From Megaustenia siamemsis (Eukaryota > Mollusca > Gastropoda > Stylommatophora > Ariophantidae): a stretch of DNA of 64,000 nucleotides. The position numbers were made by a program, and so were the translations under genes. A model generated the notes under the pieces. That model was given only the letters and a program-made list of their open reading frames with translations, was not told where the DNA came from and did not search any database. Within the stretch, counting starts at the first letter, position 1; every line of letters starts with the position of its first letter. Where the stretch lies: contig JAVIAB010000046.1 of the NCBI GenBank assembly GCA_032433765.1, positions 62,098,951-62,162,950 on the forward strand, given 5' to 3'. This document shows, piece by piece, positions 12,801-24,404 of the stretch.

Positions 12801-15800
12801 TTTAGTGGTTCTCTTTTAACATGTAGCAAAAATTGTATTTCTCTTGTTTGAATTGTGTTTAGTGGTTCTCTTTTAACATGTAGCAAAAATTGTATTTCTC
12901 TTGTTTGAATTGTGTTTAGTGGTTCTCTTTTAACATGTAGCAAAAATTGTATTTCTCTTGTTTGAATTGTGTTTAGTGGTTCTCTTTTAACATGTAGCAA
13001 AAATTGCATTTCTCTTGTTTGAATTGTGTTTAGTGGTTCTCTTTTAACATGTAGCAAAAATTGTATTTCTCTTGTTTGAATTGTGTTTAGTGGTTCTCTT
13101 TTAACATGTAGCAAAAATTGTATTTCTCTTGTTTGAATTGTGTTTAGTGGTTCTCTTTTATTTTACATGTAGCAAAAATTGTATTTGTCTTGTTTGAATT
13201 GTGTTTAGTGGTTCTCTTTTAACATGTAGCAAAAATTGTATTTCTCTTGTTTGAATTGTGTTTAGTGGTTCTCTTTTCATTTTACATGTAGCAAAAATTG
13301 CATTTGTCTTGTTTGAATTGTGTTTAGTGGTTCTCTTTCATTTTAACATGTAGCAAAAATTGTATTTCTCTTGTTTGAATTGTGTTTAGTGGTTCTCTTT
13401 TCATTTAACATGTAGCAAAAATTGCATTTGTCTTGTTTGAATTGTGTTTAGTGGTTCTCTTTTCATTTTAACATGTAGCAAAAATTGCATTTGTCTTGTT
13501 TGAATTGTGTTTAGTGGTTCTCTTTTAACATGTAGCAAAAATTGCATTTGTCTTGTTTGAATTGTGTTTAGTGGTTCTCTTTTAACATGTAGCAAAAATT
13601 GCATTTGTCTTGTTTGAATTGTGTTTAGTGGTTCTCTTTTAACATGTAGCAAAAATTGCATTTGTCTTGTTTGAATTGTGTTTAGTGGTTCTCTTTTAAC
13701 ATGTAGCAAAAATTGCATTTGTCTTGTTTGAATTGTGTTTAGTGGTTCTCTTTTAACATGTAGCAAAAATTGCATTTCTCTTGTTTGAATTGTGTTTAGT
13801 GGTTCTCTTTTCATTTTAACATGTAGCAAAAATTGCATTTGTCTTGTTTGAATTGTGTTTAGTGGTTCTCTTTTAACATGTAGCAAAAATTGCATTTGTC
13901 TTGTTTGAATTGTGTTTAGTGGTTCTCTTTTCATTTTAACATGTAGCAAAAATTGCATTTGTCTTGTTTGAATTGTGTTTAGTGGTTCTCTTTTAACATG
14001 TAGCAAAAATTGCATTTGTCTTGTTTGAATTGTGTTTAGTGGTTCTCTTTTCATTTTAACATGTAGCAAAAATTGCATTTGTCTTGTTTGAATTGTGTTT
14101 AGTGGTTCTCTTTTCATTTTAACATGTAGCAAAAATTGCATTTGTCTTGTTTGAATTGTGTTTAGTGGTTCTCTTTTCATTTAACATGTAGCAAAAATTG
14201 CATTTGTCTTGTTTGAATTGTGTTTAGTGGTTCTCTTTTCATTTTAACATGTAGCAAAAATTGCATTTGTCTTGTTTGAATTGTGTTTAGTGGTTCTCTT
14301 TTCATTTTAACATGTAGCAAAAATTGCATTTGTCTTGTTTGAATTGTGTTTAGTGGTTCTCTTTTCATTTTAACATGTAGCAAAAATTGCATTTGTCTTG
14401 TTTGAATTGTGTTTAGTGGTTCTCTTTTCATTTTAACATGTAGCAAAAATTGTATTTGTCTTGTTTGAATTGTGTTTAGTGGTTCTCTTTTCATTTTAAC
14501 ATGTAGCAAAAATTGTATTTGTCTTGTTTGAATTGTGTTTAGTGGTTCTCTTTTAACATGTAGCAAAAATTGCATTTCTCTTGTTTGAATTGTGTTTAGT
14601 GGTTCTCTTTTAACATGTAGCAAAAATTGCATTTGTCTTGTTTGAATTGTGTTTAGTGGTTCTCTTTTAACATGTAGCAAAAATTGCATTTCTCTTGTTT
14701 GAATTGTGTTTAGTGGTTCTCTTTTAACATGTAGCAAAAATTGCATTTGTCTTGTTTGAATTGTGTTTAGTGGTTCTCTTTTCATTTTAACATGTAGCAA
14801 AAATTGCATTTGTCTTGTTTGAATTGTGTTTAGTGGTTCTCTTTTCATTTTAACATGTAGCAAAAATTGCATTTCTCTTGTTTGAATTGTGTTTAGTGGT
14901 TCTCTTTTCATTTTAACATGTAGCAAAAATTGCATTTCTCTTGTTTGAATTGTGTTTAGTGGTTCTCTTTTCATTTTAACATGTAGCAAAAATTGCATTT
15001 CTCTTGTTTGAATTGTGTTTAGTGGTTCTCTTTTCATTTTAACATGTAACAAAAATTGCATTTCTCTTGTTTGAATTGTGTTTAGTGGTTCTCTTTTCAT
15101 TTTAACATGTAACAAAAATTGCATTTCTCTTGTTTGAATTGTGTTTAGTGGTTCTCTTTTCATTTTAACATGTAACAAAAATTGCATTTCTCTTGTTTGA
15201 ATTGTGTTTAGTGGTTCTCTTTTCATTTTAACATGTAGCAAAAATTGCATTTCTCTTGTTTGAATTGTGTTTAGTGGTTCTCTTTTCATTTTAACATGTA
15301 GCAAAAATTGCATTTCTCTTGTTTGAATTGTGTTTAGTGGTTCTCTTTTAACATGTAGCAAAAATTGCATTTCTCTTGTTTGAATTGTGTTTAGTGGTTC
15401 TCTTTTAACATGTAGCAAAAATTGCATTTGTCTTGTTTGAATTGTGTTTAGTGGTTCTCTTTTAACATGTAGCAAAAATTGCATTTCTCTTGTTTGAATT
15501 GTGTTTAGTGGTTCTCTTTTAACATGTAACAAAAATTGCATTTGTCTTGTTTGAATTGTGTTTAGTGGTTCTCTTTTAACATGTAGCAAAATTGCATTTG
15601 TCTTGTTTGAATTGTGTTTAGTGGTTCTCTTTTAACATGTAGCAAAAATTGTATTTCTCTTGTTTGAATTGTGTTTAGTGGTTCTCTTTTCATTTTAACA
15701 TGTAGCAAAAATTGTATTTGTCTTGTTTGAATTGTGTTTAGTGGTTCTCTTTTAACATGTAGCAAAAATTGCATTTGTCTTGTTTGAATTGTGTTTAGTG

Positions 15801-18800
15801 GTTCTCTTTTCATTTTAACATGTAGCAAAAATTGCATTTGTCTTGTTTGAATTGTGTTTAGTGGTTCTCTTTTCATTTTAACATGTAGCAAAATTGTATT
15901 TGTCTTGTTTGAATTGTGTTTAGTGGTTCTCTTTTCATTTTAACATGTAGCAAAAATTGCATTTGTCTTGTTTGAATTGTGTTTAGTGGTTCTCTTTTCA
16001 TTTTAACATGTAGCAAAAATTGCATTTGTCTTGTTTGAATTGTGTTTAGTGGTTCTCTTTTAACATGTAGCAAAAATTGCATTTGTCTTGTTTGAATTGT
16101 GTTTAGTGGTTCTCTTTTAACATGTAGCAAAAATTGCATTTGTCTTGTTTGAATTGTGTTTAGTGGTTCTCTTTTAACATGTAGCAAAAATTGCATTTGT
16201 CTTGTTTGAATTGTGTTTAGTGGTTCTCTTTTAACATGTAGCAAAAATTGCATTTGTCTTGTTTGAATTGTGTTTAGTGGTTCTCTTTTAACATGTAGCA
16301 AAAATTGCATTTGTCTTGTTTGAATTGTGTTTAGTGGTTCTCTTTTCATTTTAACATGTAGCAAAAATTGCATTTGTCTTGTTTGAATTGTGTTTAGTGG
16401 TTCTCTTTTAACATGTAGCAAAAATTGCATTTGTCTTGTTTGAATTGTGTTTAGTGGTTCTCTTTTCATTTTAACATGTAGCAAAAATTGCATTTGTCTT
16501 GTTTGAATTGTGTTTAGTGGTTCTCTTTTAACATGTAGCAAAAATTGCATTTGTCTTGTTTGAATTGTGTTTAGTGGTTCTCTTTTCATTTTAACATGTA
16601 GCAAAAATTGCATTTGTCTTGTTTGAATTGTGTTTAGTGGTTCTCTTTTCATTTTAACATGTAGCAAAAATTGCATTTGTCTTGTTTGAATTGTGTTTAG
16701 TGGTTCTCTTTTCATTTTAACATGTAGCAAAAATTGCATTTGTCTTGTTTGAATTGTGTTTAGTGGTTCTCTTTTCATTTTAACATGTAGCAAAAATTGC
16801 ATTTGTCTTGTTTGAATTGTGTTTAGTGGTTCTCTTTTCATTTTAACATGTAGCAAAAATTGCATTTGTCTTGTTTGAATTGTGTTTAGTGGTTCTCTTT
16901 TCATTTTAACATGTAGCAAAAATTGCATTTGTCTTGTTTGAATTGTGTTTAGTGGTTCTCTTTTCATTTTAACATGTAGCAAAAATTGTATTTGTCTTGT
17001 TTGAATTGTGTTTAGTGGTTCTCTTTTCATTTTAACATGTAGCAAAAATTGTATTTGTCTTGTTTGAATTGTGTTTAGTGGTTCTCTTTTAACATGTAGC
17101 AAAAATTGCATTTCTCTTGTTTGAATTGTGTTTAGTGGTTCTCTTTTAACATGTAGCAAAAATTGCATTTGTCTTGTTTGAATTGTGTTTAGTGGTTCTC
17201 TTTTAACATGTAGCAAAAATTGCATTTCTCTTGTTTGAATTGTGTTTAGTGGTTCTCTTTTAACATGTAACAAAATTGCATTTGTCTTGTTTGAATTGTG
17301 TTTAGTGGTTCTCTTTTCATTTTAACATGTAGCAAAAATTGCATTTGTCTTGTTTGAATTGTGTTTAGTGGTTCTCTTTTCATTTTAACATGTAGCAAAA
17401 ATTGCATTTCTCTTGTTTGAATTGTGTTTAGTGGTTCTCTTTTCATTTTAACATGTAGCAAAAATTGCATTTCTCTTGTTTGAATTGTGTTTAGTGGTTC
17501 TCTTTTCATTTTAACATGTAGCAAAAATTGCATTTCTCTTGTTTGAATTGTGTTTAGTGGTTCTCTTTTCATTTTAACATGTAACAAAAATTGCATTTCT
17601 CTTGTTTGAATTGTGTTTAGTGGTTCTCTTTTCATTTTAACATGTAACAAAAATTGCATTTCTCTTGTTTGAATTGTGTTTAGTGGTTCTCTTTTCATTT
17701 TAACATGTAACAAAAATTGCATTTCTCTTGTTTGAATTGTGTTTAGTGGTTCTCTTTTCATTTTAACATGTAACAAAAATTGCATTTCTCTTGTTTGAAT
17801 TGTGTTTAGTGGTTCTCTTTTCATTTTAACATGTAGCAAAAATTGCATTTCTCTTGTTTGAATTGTGTTTAGTGGTTCTCTTTTAACATGTAGCAAAAAT
17901 TGCATTTCTCTTGTTTGAATTGTGTTTAGTGGTTCTCTTTTAACATGTAGCAAAAATTGCATTTGTCTTGTTTGAATTGTGTTTAGTGGTTCTCTTTTAA
18001 CATGTAGCAAAAATTGCATTTCTCTTGTTTGAATTGTGTTTAGTGGTTCTCTTTTAACATGTAACAAAAATTGCATTTGTCTTGTTTGAATTGTGTTTAG
18101 TGGTTCTCTTTTCATTTTAACATGTAGCAAAAATTGCATTTGTCTTGTTTGAATTGTGTTTAGTGGTTCTCTTTTCATTTTAACATGTAGCAAAAATTGC
18201 ATTTCTCTTGTTTGAATTGTGTTTAGTGGTTCTCTTTTCATTTTAACATGTAGCAAAAATTGCATTTCTCTTGTTTGAATTGTGTTTAGTGGTTCTCTTT
18301 TCATTTTAACATGTAGCAAAAATTGCATTTCTCTTGTTTGAATTGTGTTTAGTGGTTCTCTTTTCATTTTAACATGTAACAAAAATTGCATTTCTCTTGT
18401 TTGAATTGTGTTTAGTGGTTCTCTTTTCATTTTAACATGTAACAAAAATTGCATTTCTCTTGTTTGAATTGTGTTTAGTGGTTCTCTTTTCATTTTAACA
18501 TGTAACAAAAATTGCATTTCTCTTGTTTGAATTGTGTTTAGTGGTTCTCTTTTCATTTTAACATGTAACAAAAATTGCATTTCTCTTGTTTGAATTGTGT
18601 TTAGTGGTTCTCTTTTCATTTTAACATGTAGCAAAAATTGCATTTGTCTTGTTTGAATTGTGTTTAGTGGTTCTCTTTTCATTTTAACATGTAGCAAAAA
18701 TTGCATTTCTCTTGTTTGAATTGTGTTTAGTGGTTCTCTTTTCATTTTAACATGTAGCAAAAATTGCATTTCTCTTGTTTGAATTGTGTTTAGTGGTTCT

Positions 18801-19375
18801 CTTTTCATTTTAACATGTAGCAAAAATTGCATTTCTCTTGTTTGAATTGTGTTTAGTGGTTCTCTTTTCATTTTAACATGTAGCAAAAATTGCATTTGTC
18901 TTGTTTGAATTGTGTTTAGTGGTTCTCTTTTCATTTTAACATGTAGCAAAAATTGCATTTGTCTTGTTTGAATTGTGTTTAGTGGTTCTCTTTTCATTTT
19001 AACATGTAGCAAAAATTGCATTTGTCTTGTTTGAATTGTGTTTAGTGGTTCTCTTTTCATTTTAACATGTAGCAAAAATTGCATTTGTCTTGTTTGAATT
19101 GTGTTTAGTGGTTCTCTTTTCATTTTAACATGTAGCAAAAATTGCATTTCTCTTGTTTGAATTGTGTTTAGTGGTTCTCTTTTCATTTTAACATGTAGCA
19201 AAAATTGCATTTGTCTTGTTTGAATTGTGTTTAGTGGTTCTCTTTTCATTTTAACATGTAGCAAAAATTGCATTTGTCTTGTTTGAATTGTGTTTAGTGG
19301 TTCTCTTTTCATTTTAACATGTAGCAAAAATTGCATTTGTCTTGTTTGAATTGTGTTTAGTGGTTCTCTTTTCAT
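9891..19375 (-). repeat. 57/63-bp LINE-derived satellite, 9.5 kb, about 160 copies
   Basis: The unit contains taacatgtagcaaaaattg. Units are 57 bp, or 63 bp when six extra bases (tttcat type) are present. On the minus strand they encode 19- or 21-residue units: (MK)REPLNTIQTRQMQFLLHVK. Frame is preserved almost throughout, broken only by a few small indels near 10430, 11520, 13165, 15590, 15893 and 17272. Units at 9.9-13.1 kb are all 57 bp, 13.1-17.3 kb is mixed, and 17.3-19.4 kb is nearly all 63 bp. The unit corresponds to the LINE C-terminal block (L)xxI(x)xRQxxFxGHVMR. Both ends join LINE B coding sequence. The encoded long ORFs are very unlikely to be genes. Confidence 0.97.
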
Positions 19376-20011
19376 TTTTTGTTGTTTAAAGACGTCATCG
19401 TTTACTTTCTTTTCTTTCCATCCAATTCTACCTATTCTTCTATAAATCCACATTTCAAAGGCTTCAATTTTCTCTTCTGTTTTCTTGTCAAATGTCCATG
19501 TTTCTGCACCATACAGGAATGTTGAGAAGATATACCATTTTGCTATTCTTAGTTTTAGCCCTGGTGTTATTTGTTTTGATGTTAGAATATTGTTCATGAC
19601 ATTAAAATTACGTTTTGCTATTCCTATTCTTTTGTTTATTTCAGTTGTACATTTTCCATCACTGGTTATAGTATGTCCAGGGTAGTTGTAGTTCTGATCC
19701 AGGTCTATTCCTTCTATTTTGATATCCACTTGTGGGTTTTGAGTATTTTCTTTGTTTATGATCATAGTTTTAGTCTTTTTGATATTTATATCTAATCCAT
19801 ATATTTTGCTTGTCATGTTGATTTCATTAAGTAATTGTTGTAGATCTTTAGGATTTTCTGCTAGTAGTTCAATATCATCAGTATATCTTAGGTTTTTGAT
19901 TATCTTTCCATTAATGTTTAGGTCTGGCATCTCTATGATGTTTTTAAAGATTTGCTCTGTGTATAGATTGAACAAACTTGGTGATAGGATGCATCCCTGC
20001 CTTACACCTTA
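19376..20011 (-). pseudogene. LINE B reverse transcriptase fragment, 5'-truncated
   Basis: Minus-strand LINE RT C-terminal half. It enters at GVRQGCILSPSLFNLYTEQIF (about 20011), then shows NLRYTDDIELLAE, which is the catalytic YADD box with Ala changed to Thr. KTKTMIINKE, ITSDGKCTTEI, WYIFSTFLYGAETWTF and EAFEMWIYRRIGRIGW follow. The frame then runs without a stop into the 57/63-bp array at VNDDVFKQQ-MKREPLNT. Endonuclease and N-terminal RT are missing, so it is a non-autonomous remnant. Its continuation at 9720-9890 suggests the array is internal to it. Confidence 0.88.
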
Positions 20012-20866
20012 TTACTTAGTAGATGACTGTACCAATAGTGTCAAAGTGGAGTCAACGATGGACTGACCTGTGAGTTAGCTTCACAGCTACATCGGTCAGT
20101 AAACTATCACCACTCAGCTACAACTATTTAGCGAAGAACTTGATAGACAGACTACAACAAAAATACCAGAAGGCAAACGAGTTGGCGTAGCAACAGTCAC
20201 TAATAGCCAAGCATGAAAATAGCAACAACATAACATATAACAAATAATATAGTCATGTCATCCCAGTGTTATCCCTGCTGTAGCCGTTATCTATATCACA
20301 CAAAGGGCGCCACTCAAGTGAAAGGCTCAAGAACAGGATCGTTAGACAGGCTTACGTCGACGCCCAGTCGTCTTTGTATCCATTTGGGAAATGATCGTCG
20401 GCGGATTTAGTGAATGACGTCACTAGTGAGGACAGAAAGACACGCGGTTACGTCATTCAGTAGCACTACAAGGTGTGTCAGACAAACAGATAAGAAAATA
20501 CAGTGTTCCTACACGTTGGGAAAACTATATAGTCACAGAATTCAGTTGAGAAATGTAAACATTAACTCTTTCCGTACGTCTAGCCGCTCCATGCGCCATG
20601 GCGGTTTCGGTCAAGTACGTTTAGCCGCACAGTGCGTCACTCTCAATTTGATTTCTGTAAACTATCACCAAACCATATTTTTAAGATAGGCCTTATATCA
20701 TGTGGGTATTGGTGAAACATAATTCCTTGTTTAATTATTTAAAAATGCATATATAATATGTCAAGTGTTCGATAAATATAAACATGTAGATTGATATATT
20801 AAAACCATTAAATATTTTGCCTCTGAAATCTCTACATGCAAAATTGATAAAAAACTATATATATAT
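20012..20866. other. Non-repetitive stretch
   Basis: Apparently unique sequence, AT-rich toward its end, with no exon I can defend. It is the 5' flank of LINE B. I found no target-site duplication matching the flank at 9719. Confidence 0.5.
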
Positions 20867-21355
20867 ACATGACATTACATACAGTATCAAGCTGAGAAAC
20901 AGAATGTGGTACAACACATGACATTACATACAGTATCAAGCAGAGAAACATAATGTGGTACAACACAAGACATTACATACAGTATCAAGCAGAGAAACAG
21001 AATGTGGTACAACACATGACATTACATACAGTATAAAGCAGAGAAATAGAATGTGGTACAATAAATGACATTACATACAGTATCAAGCAGAGAAACAGAA
21101 TGTGGAACAACACATGACATTACATACAATATCAAGCAGAGAAACAGAATGTGGTACAACACATGACATTACATACAGTATCAAGCTGAGAAACAGAATG
21201 TGGTACAACACATGACATTACATACAGTATAAAGCAGAGAAATAGAATGTGGTACAATACATGACATTACATACAGTATCAAGCAGAGAAACAGAATGTG
21301 GTACAACACATGACATTACATACAGTATCAAACAGAGAAACAGAATGTGGTATAC
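20867..21355. repeat. 49-bp minisatellite, 10 copies
   Basis: The unit contains acatgacattacatacagta. Starts at 20867 and 20916 give a 49-bp period. Copies differ by only a few changes (tcaagc/tataagc, aaacag/aatag). Confidence 0.94.
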
Positions 21356-21381
21356 CACATCATGAACACAACTTGTTATCA

Positions 21382-21483
21382 ATGAGCGATTTCGATGGTC
21401 GACATAGTGACTACAGGATTAGCGGAAAGACAAAGAGCCAAAATGATAGACAGTACGATATAAATACTGCAGGATTTACAAAT
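21382..21483 (+). CDS. Candidate exon 1 of the host gene (weak)
   Basis: An open stretch of 34 codons starts at ATG 21382 and ends in phase 0 at the donor-like sequence AAT|gtgagt (21484). The peptide is polar and protein-like: it starts MSDFDGRHSDYRISGK and ends YDINTAGFTN. The ATG context is weak, with T at -3. An alternative is an internal exon entered at the AG at 21385-21386. Its phase-0 exit would join the exon at 25340, which starts in phase 0. A chance open frame of this length is possible, and no family is recognised. Confidence 0.35.
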
Positions 21484-21506
21484 GTGAGTGTGACAAACTT
21501 GGTCCT

Positions 21507-21685
21507 GGTTCTTGAGTGGTTATTGTTAATATTGAGGTCACCTTTCTTGAGTGGTTATTGTTAATATTGAGGTCACCTTTCTTGAGTGGTTATTGTCAAT
21601 ATTGAGATCACCGTTCTTAAGTGGTTATTGTTAATATGGAGGTCACCTTTCTTGAGTGGTTATTGTTAATATTGAGGTCACCTAA
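21507..21685. repeat. 35-bp tandem repeat, 5 copies
   Basis: The unit contains cttgagtggttattgttaat. Motif positions 21514, 21549, 21584, 21619 and 21654 give an exact 35-bp period. Confidence 0.93.
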
Positions 21686-21689
21686 CACC

Positions 21690-22085
21690 CACAAACATGT
21701 TAATCTCCACATCTTGACATCGGTCCGGAAGAGCCACAATCCTCGTGGCTTTAGACAACAAGGAGAGACAACCTATGAAATTAGCTCTCTTCTCTTTCTG
21801 TGATCGTCGTCAGAAACGACAGTCGTAAATCGAATAACTAAAAACGTCATTTTAATCAATTAAGTAAGAGAAAGTTTGAAAGGCAAACTCTAATGGACAA
21901 AGAGATGCGACAAAGCCGAAAGCGTTGGTTAGGACACACAGAGAAGTGTTTGCATGAACAAGACCTTATTAAAACAATAGGCACTTTGTTCTGTTTAATT
22001 TGTAAGGGAAAAGTAACTTCTAACTAAGGGGAGAGAAGCAAGCAAGCACAAGTGGCCAAGAAGCTGCAGCATTGGCAATGGAATT
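21690..22085. other. Non-repetitive stretch, no gene seen
   Basis: Apparently unique sequence between the 35-bp repeat and LINE D. No supported feature. Confidence 0.5.
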
Positions 22086-22304
22086 ATGGGACTGCTGGGG
22101 CCAACTGAGAGAATTACACAACAGGCTCTTTTTGGGAATCAGCATGGGAGGAGGCAAAGGGGAAGGCCAAAATATTCTTGCATAAGACAGGTGGAAGCAG
22201 AGATGAAGATGTTGGTGAAGACATGGAATGAACTTACGAGAAATGCACAAATTAGGACGGCTTGGAAATTGTTTATTGAAGACCTATGCTCCAAAGTGAG
22301 ATGA
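22086..22304 (+). pseudogene. LINE D C-terminal coding fragment
   Basis: A 72-codon open stretch on the + strand reads QQALFGNQHGRRQRGRPKYS, then TWNELTRNAQIRTAWKLF, and ends IEDLCSKVR plus stop. The order GRPK, W, then a WxxFxxxLCS ending is the C-terminus of RTE-like LINE ORFs (established family pattern). All upstream domains are missing. The last 38 bases of this coding end are the founder unit of the array that follows. Confidence 0.75.
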
Positions 22305-23788
22305 AAGTGTTTGTTGAAGACCTACGCTCCACAGGGGAGCTGAAAGCGTTTGTTGAAGATCTACGCTCCACAAGGAGCTGAAATCATTTGTTGAAGTCCT
22401 ATGCTCCACAAGGAGCTGAAAGTGTTTGTTGAAGACCTACGCTCCACAAGGAGCTGAAAGTGTTTGTTGAAGACCTACGCTCCACAAGGAGCTGAAAGTG
22501 TTTGTTGAAGATCTACGCTCCACAAGGAGCTGAAAGTGTTTGTTGAAGATCTACGCTCCACAAGGAGCTGAAATCATTTGTTGAAGTCCTATGCTCCACA
22601 AGGAGCTGAAAGTGTTTGTTCAAGACCTACGCTCCACAGGGAGCTGAAAGTGTTTGTTGAAGACCTACGCTCCACAGGGAGCTGAAAGTGTTTGTTGAAG
22701 ACCTACGCTCCACAGGGAGCTGAAAGTGTTTGTTGAAGACCTACGCTCCACAGGGAGCTGAAAGTATTTGTTGAAGACCTATGCTCCACAGGGAGCTGAA
22801 AGTGTTTGTTGAAGACCTACGCTCCAAAGGGAGCTGAAAGTGTTTTTTGAAGACCTACGCTCCACAGGAAGCTGAAAGTATTTGTTGAAGACCTATGCTC
22901 CACAGGGAGCTGAAAGTATTTGTTGAAGACCTACGCTCCACAGGGAGCTGAAAGTGTTTGTTGAAGACCTACGCTCCACAGGGAGCTGAAAGTGTTTGTT
23001 GAAGACCTACGCTCCACAGGGAGCTGAAAGTGTTTGTTGAAGACCTACGCTCCACAGGGAGCTGAAAGTGTTTGTTGAAGACCTACGCTCCACAGGGAGC
23101 TGAAAGTGTTTGTTGAAGACCTACGCTCCACAGGGAGCTGAAAGTGTTTGTTGAAGACCTACGCTCCATGGGGAGCTGAAAGTGTTTATTGAAGACTTAC
23201 GCTCCACAGGGAGCTGAAAGTGTTTGTTGGAGACCTATGCTCCACAGGGAGCTGAAAGTGTTTGTTGAAGACCTACGCTCCACAGGGAGCTGAAAGCGTT
23301 TGTTGGAGACCTATGCTCCACAGGGAGCTAAAAGTGTTTATTGGAGACCTATGCTCCACAGGGAGCTGAAAGTGTTTGTTGGAGACCTATGCTCCACAGG
23401 GAGCTGAAAGTGTTTGTTGGAGACCTATGCTCCACAGGGAGCTGAAAGTGTTTGTTGGAGACCTACGCTCCACAGGGAGCTGAAAGTGTTTGTTGAAGAC
23501 CTACGCTCCACAGGGAGCTGATAGTGTTTGTTGGAGACCTATGCTCCACAGGGAGCTGAAAGTGTTTGTTGGAGACCTATGCTCCACAGGGAGCTGAAAG
23601 TGTTTGTTGGAGACCTATGCTCCACAGGGAGCTGAAAGTGTTTGTTGGAGACCTATGCTCCACAGGGAGCTGAAAGTGTTTGTTGAAGACCTATGCTCCA
23701 CAGGGAGCTGAAAGTGTTTGTTGAAGACCTATGCTCCACAGGGAGCTGAAAGTGTTTGTTGGAGACCTATGCTCCACAGGGAGCTGAT
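22265..23788 (+). repeat. 38-bp LINE-derived satellite (about 40 copies)
   Basis: The unit contains gtttgttgaagacctacgct, then ccacagggagctgaaa. The first unit is the end of the LINE D ORF itself (KLFIEDLCSKVR plus stop, starting at the aaattg of 22265). Later units encode the same piece as K-FVEDL-CSTG/RS. The array ends at 23788 in tgataaatagaagaag, which looks like a LINE 3' tail, so the array seems to lie within the 3' end of the element. Two subfamilies (gttgaag and gttggag) form blocks, and the second is confined to about 23220-23780. Confidence 0.95.
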
Positions 23789-24170
23789 AAATAGAAGAAG
23801 TTAAACAAAGAGACAAACAGGTTAAACATTAGTTTGAGAAGAGAAGTTGAAATATGAAAATATTGAGGAAATCATGGACGAAATGTCCAGTTGTAAATGT
23901 TCTTGAACTTGTTCAGAGCGAGCAAGCCTTATTTCTGAGATCATCTCCGACAGGATAGCCTCGTGCTATTTGATATCCCTAGGACGGTCGTATTCTAATC
24001 AGTGAGAGACGGAGTGGGCTTTCGTACATGCCTTGTCTTCATCGGTGAGACTCCCGGAAGTTCGTGTTAGTTAGGAGGGACTTCACGATTCGCATTGCTG
24101 GAAGACCGTATAGTCTGCTGTTTGATGTGTGATGGAGATGGTCTAATCACCAACTAATAACTACATCAAG
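23789..24170. other. Non-repetitive stretch
   Basis: Apparently unique sequence after the LINE D tail. No supported gene. Confidence 0.5.
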
Positions 24171-24375
24171 TTCGGACAGATGGTGCTCCTAAACCTGGGA
24201 GGGCCGACCATCTAAGAGCAAAATCACCCTACAGAAAAGACAATCTGCTGCCTTGCAGGAAGATTGGGGACAATCGAAGGCTAAGGAAAGCAAATCTGAA
24301 TAAAATGCTGGCAGAAATCGGATGCACTGGCGCAGAACACAGTGCAACGTTTTAACAGGTATTCAATCAGAATAT
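24171..24375 (+). repeat. Dispersed repeat, copy 1
   Basis: About 205 bp containing cagatggtgctc, gccttgcaggaagattgggg and cgcagaacacagtgcaacg. A second copy in the same orientation lies at 39231-39442, with clear similarity along its length. No coding content is recognised. It could be the end of a larger retroelement or a SINE body. Confidence 0.75.
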
Positions 24376-24404
24376 ATTTGTTATGATTTGTACCGTCAAT
24401 TTTC

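Noticed and set aside
9865..19975. Long minus-strand ORFs of 171-909 codons made of KREPLNTIQTR units
   Set aside because: They result from a repeat period divisible by three. They start at arbitrary internal Met residues, break at each small indel and have no independent coding signal.
9700..20040. Target-site duplication around LINE B
   Set aside because: Flanks near 9719 and 20012 share no convincing direct repeat. The 5' junction may be rearranged.
20560..20700. piggyBac-like terminus (ttaactctttccgtacg)
   Set aside because: I found no matching inverted end within the next several hundred bases.
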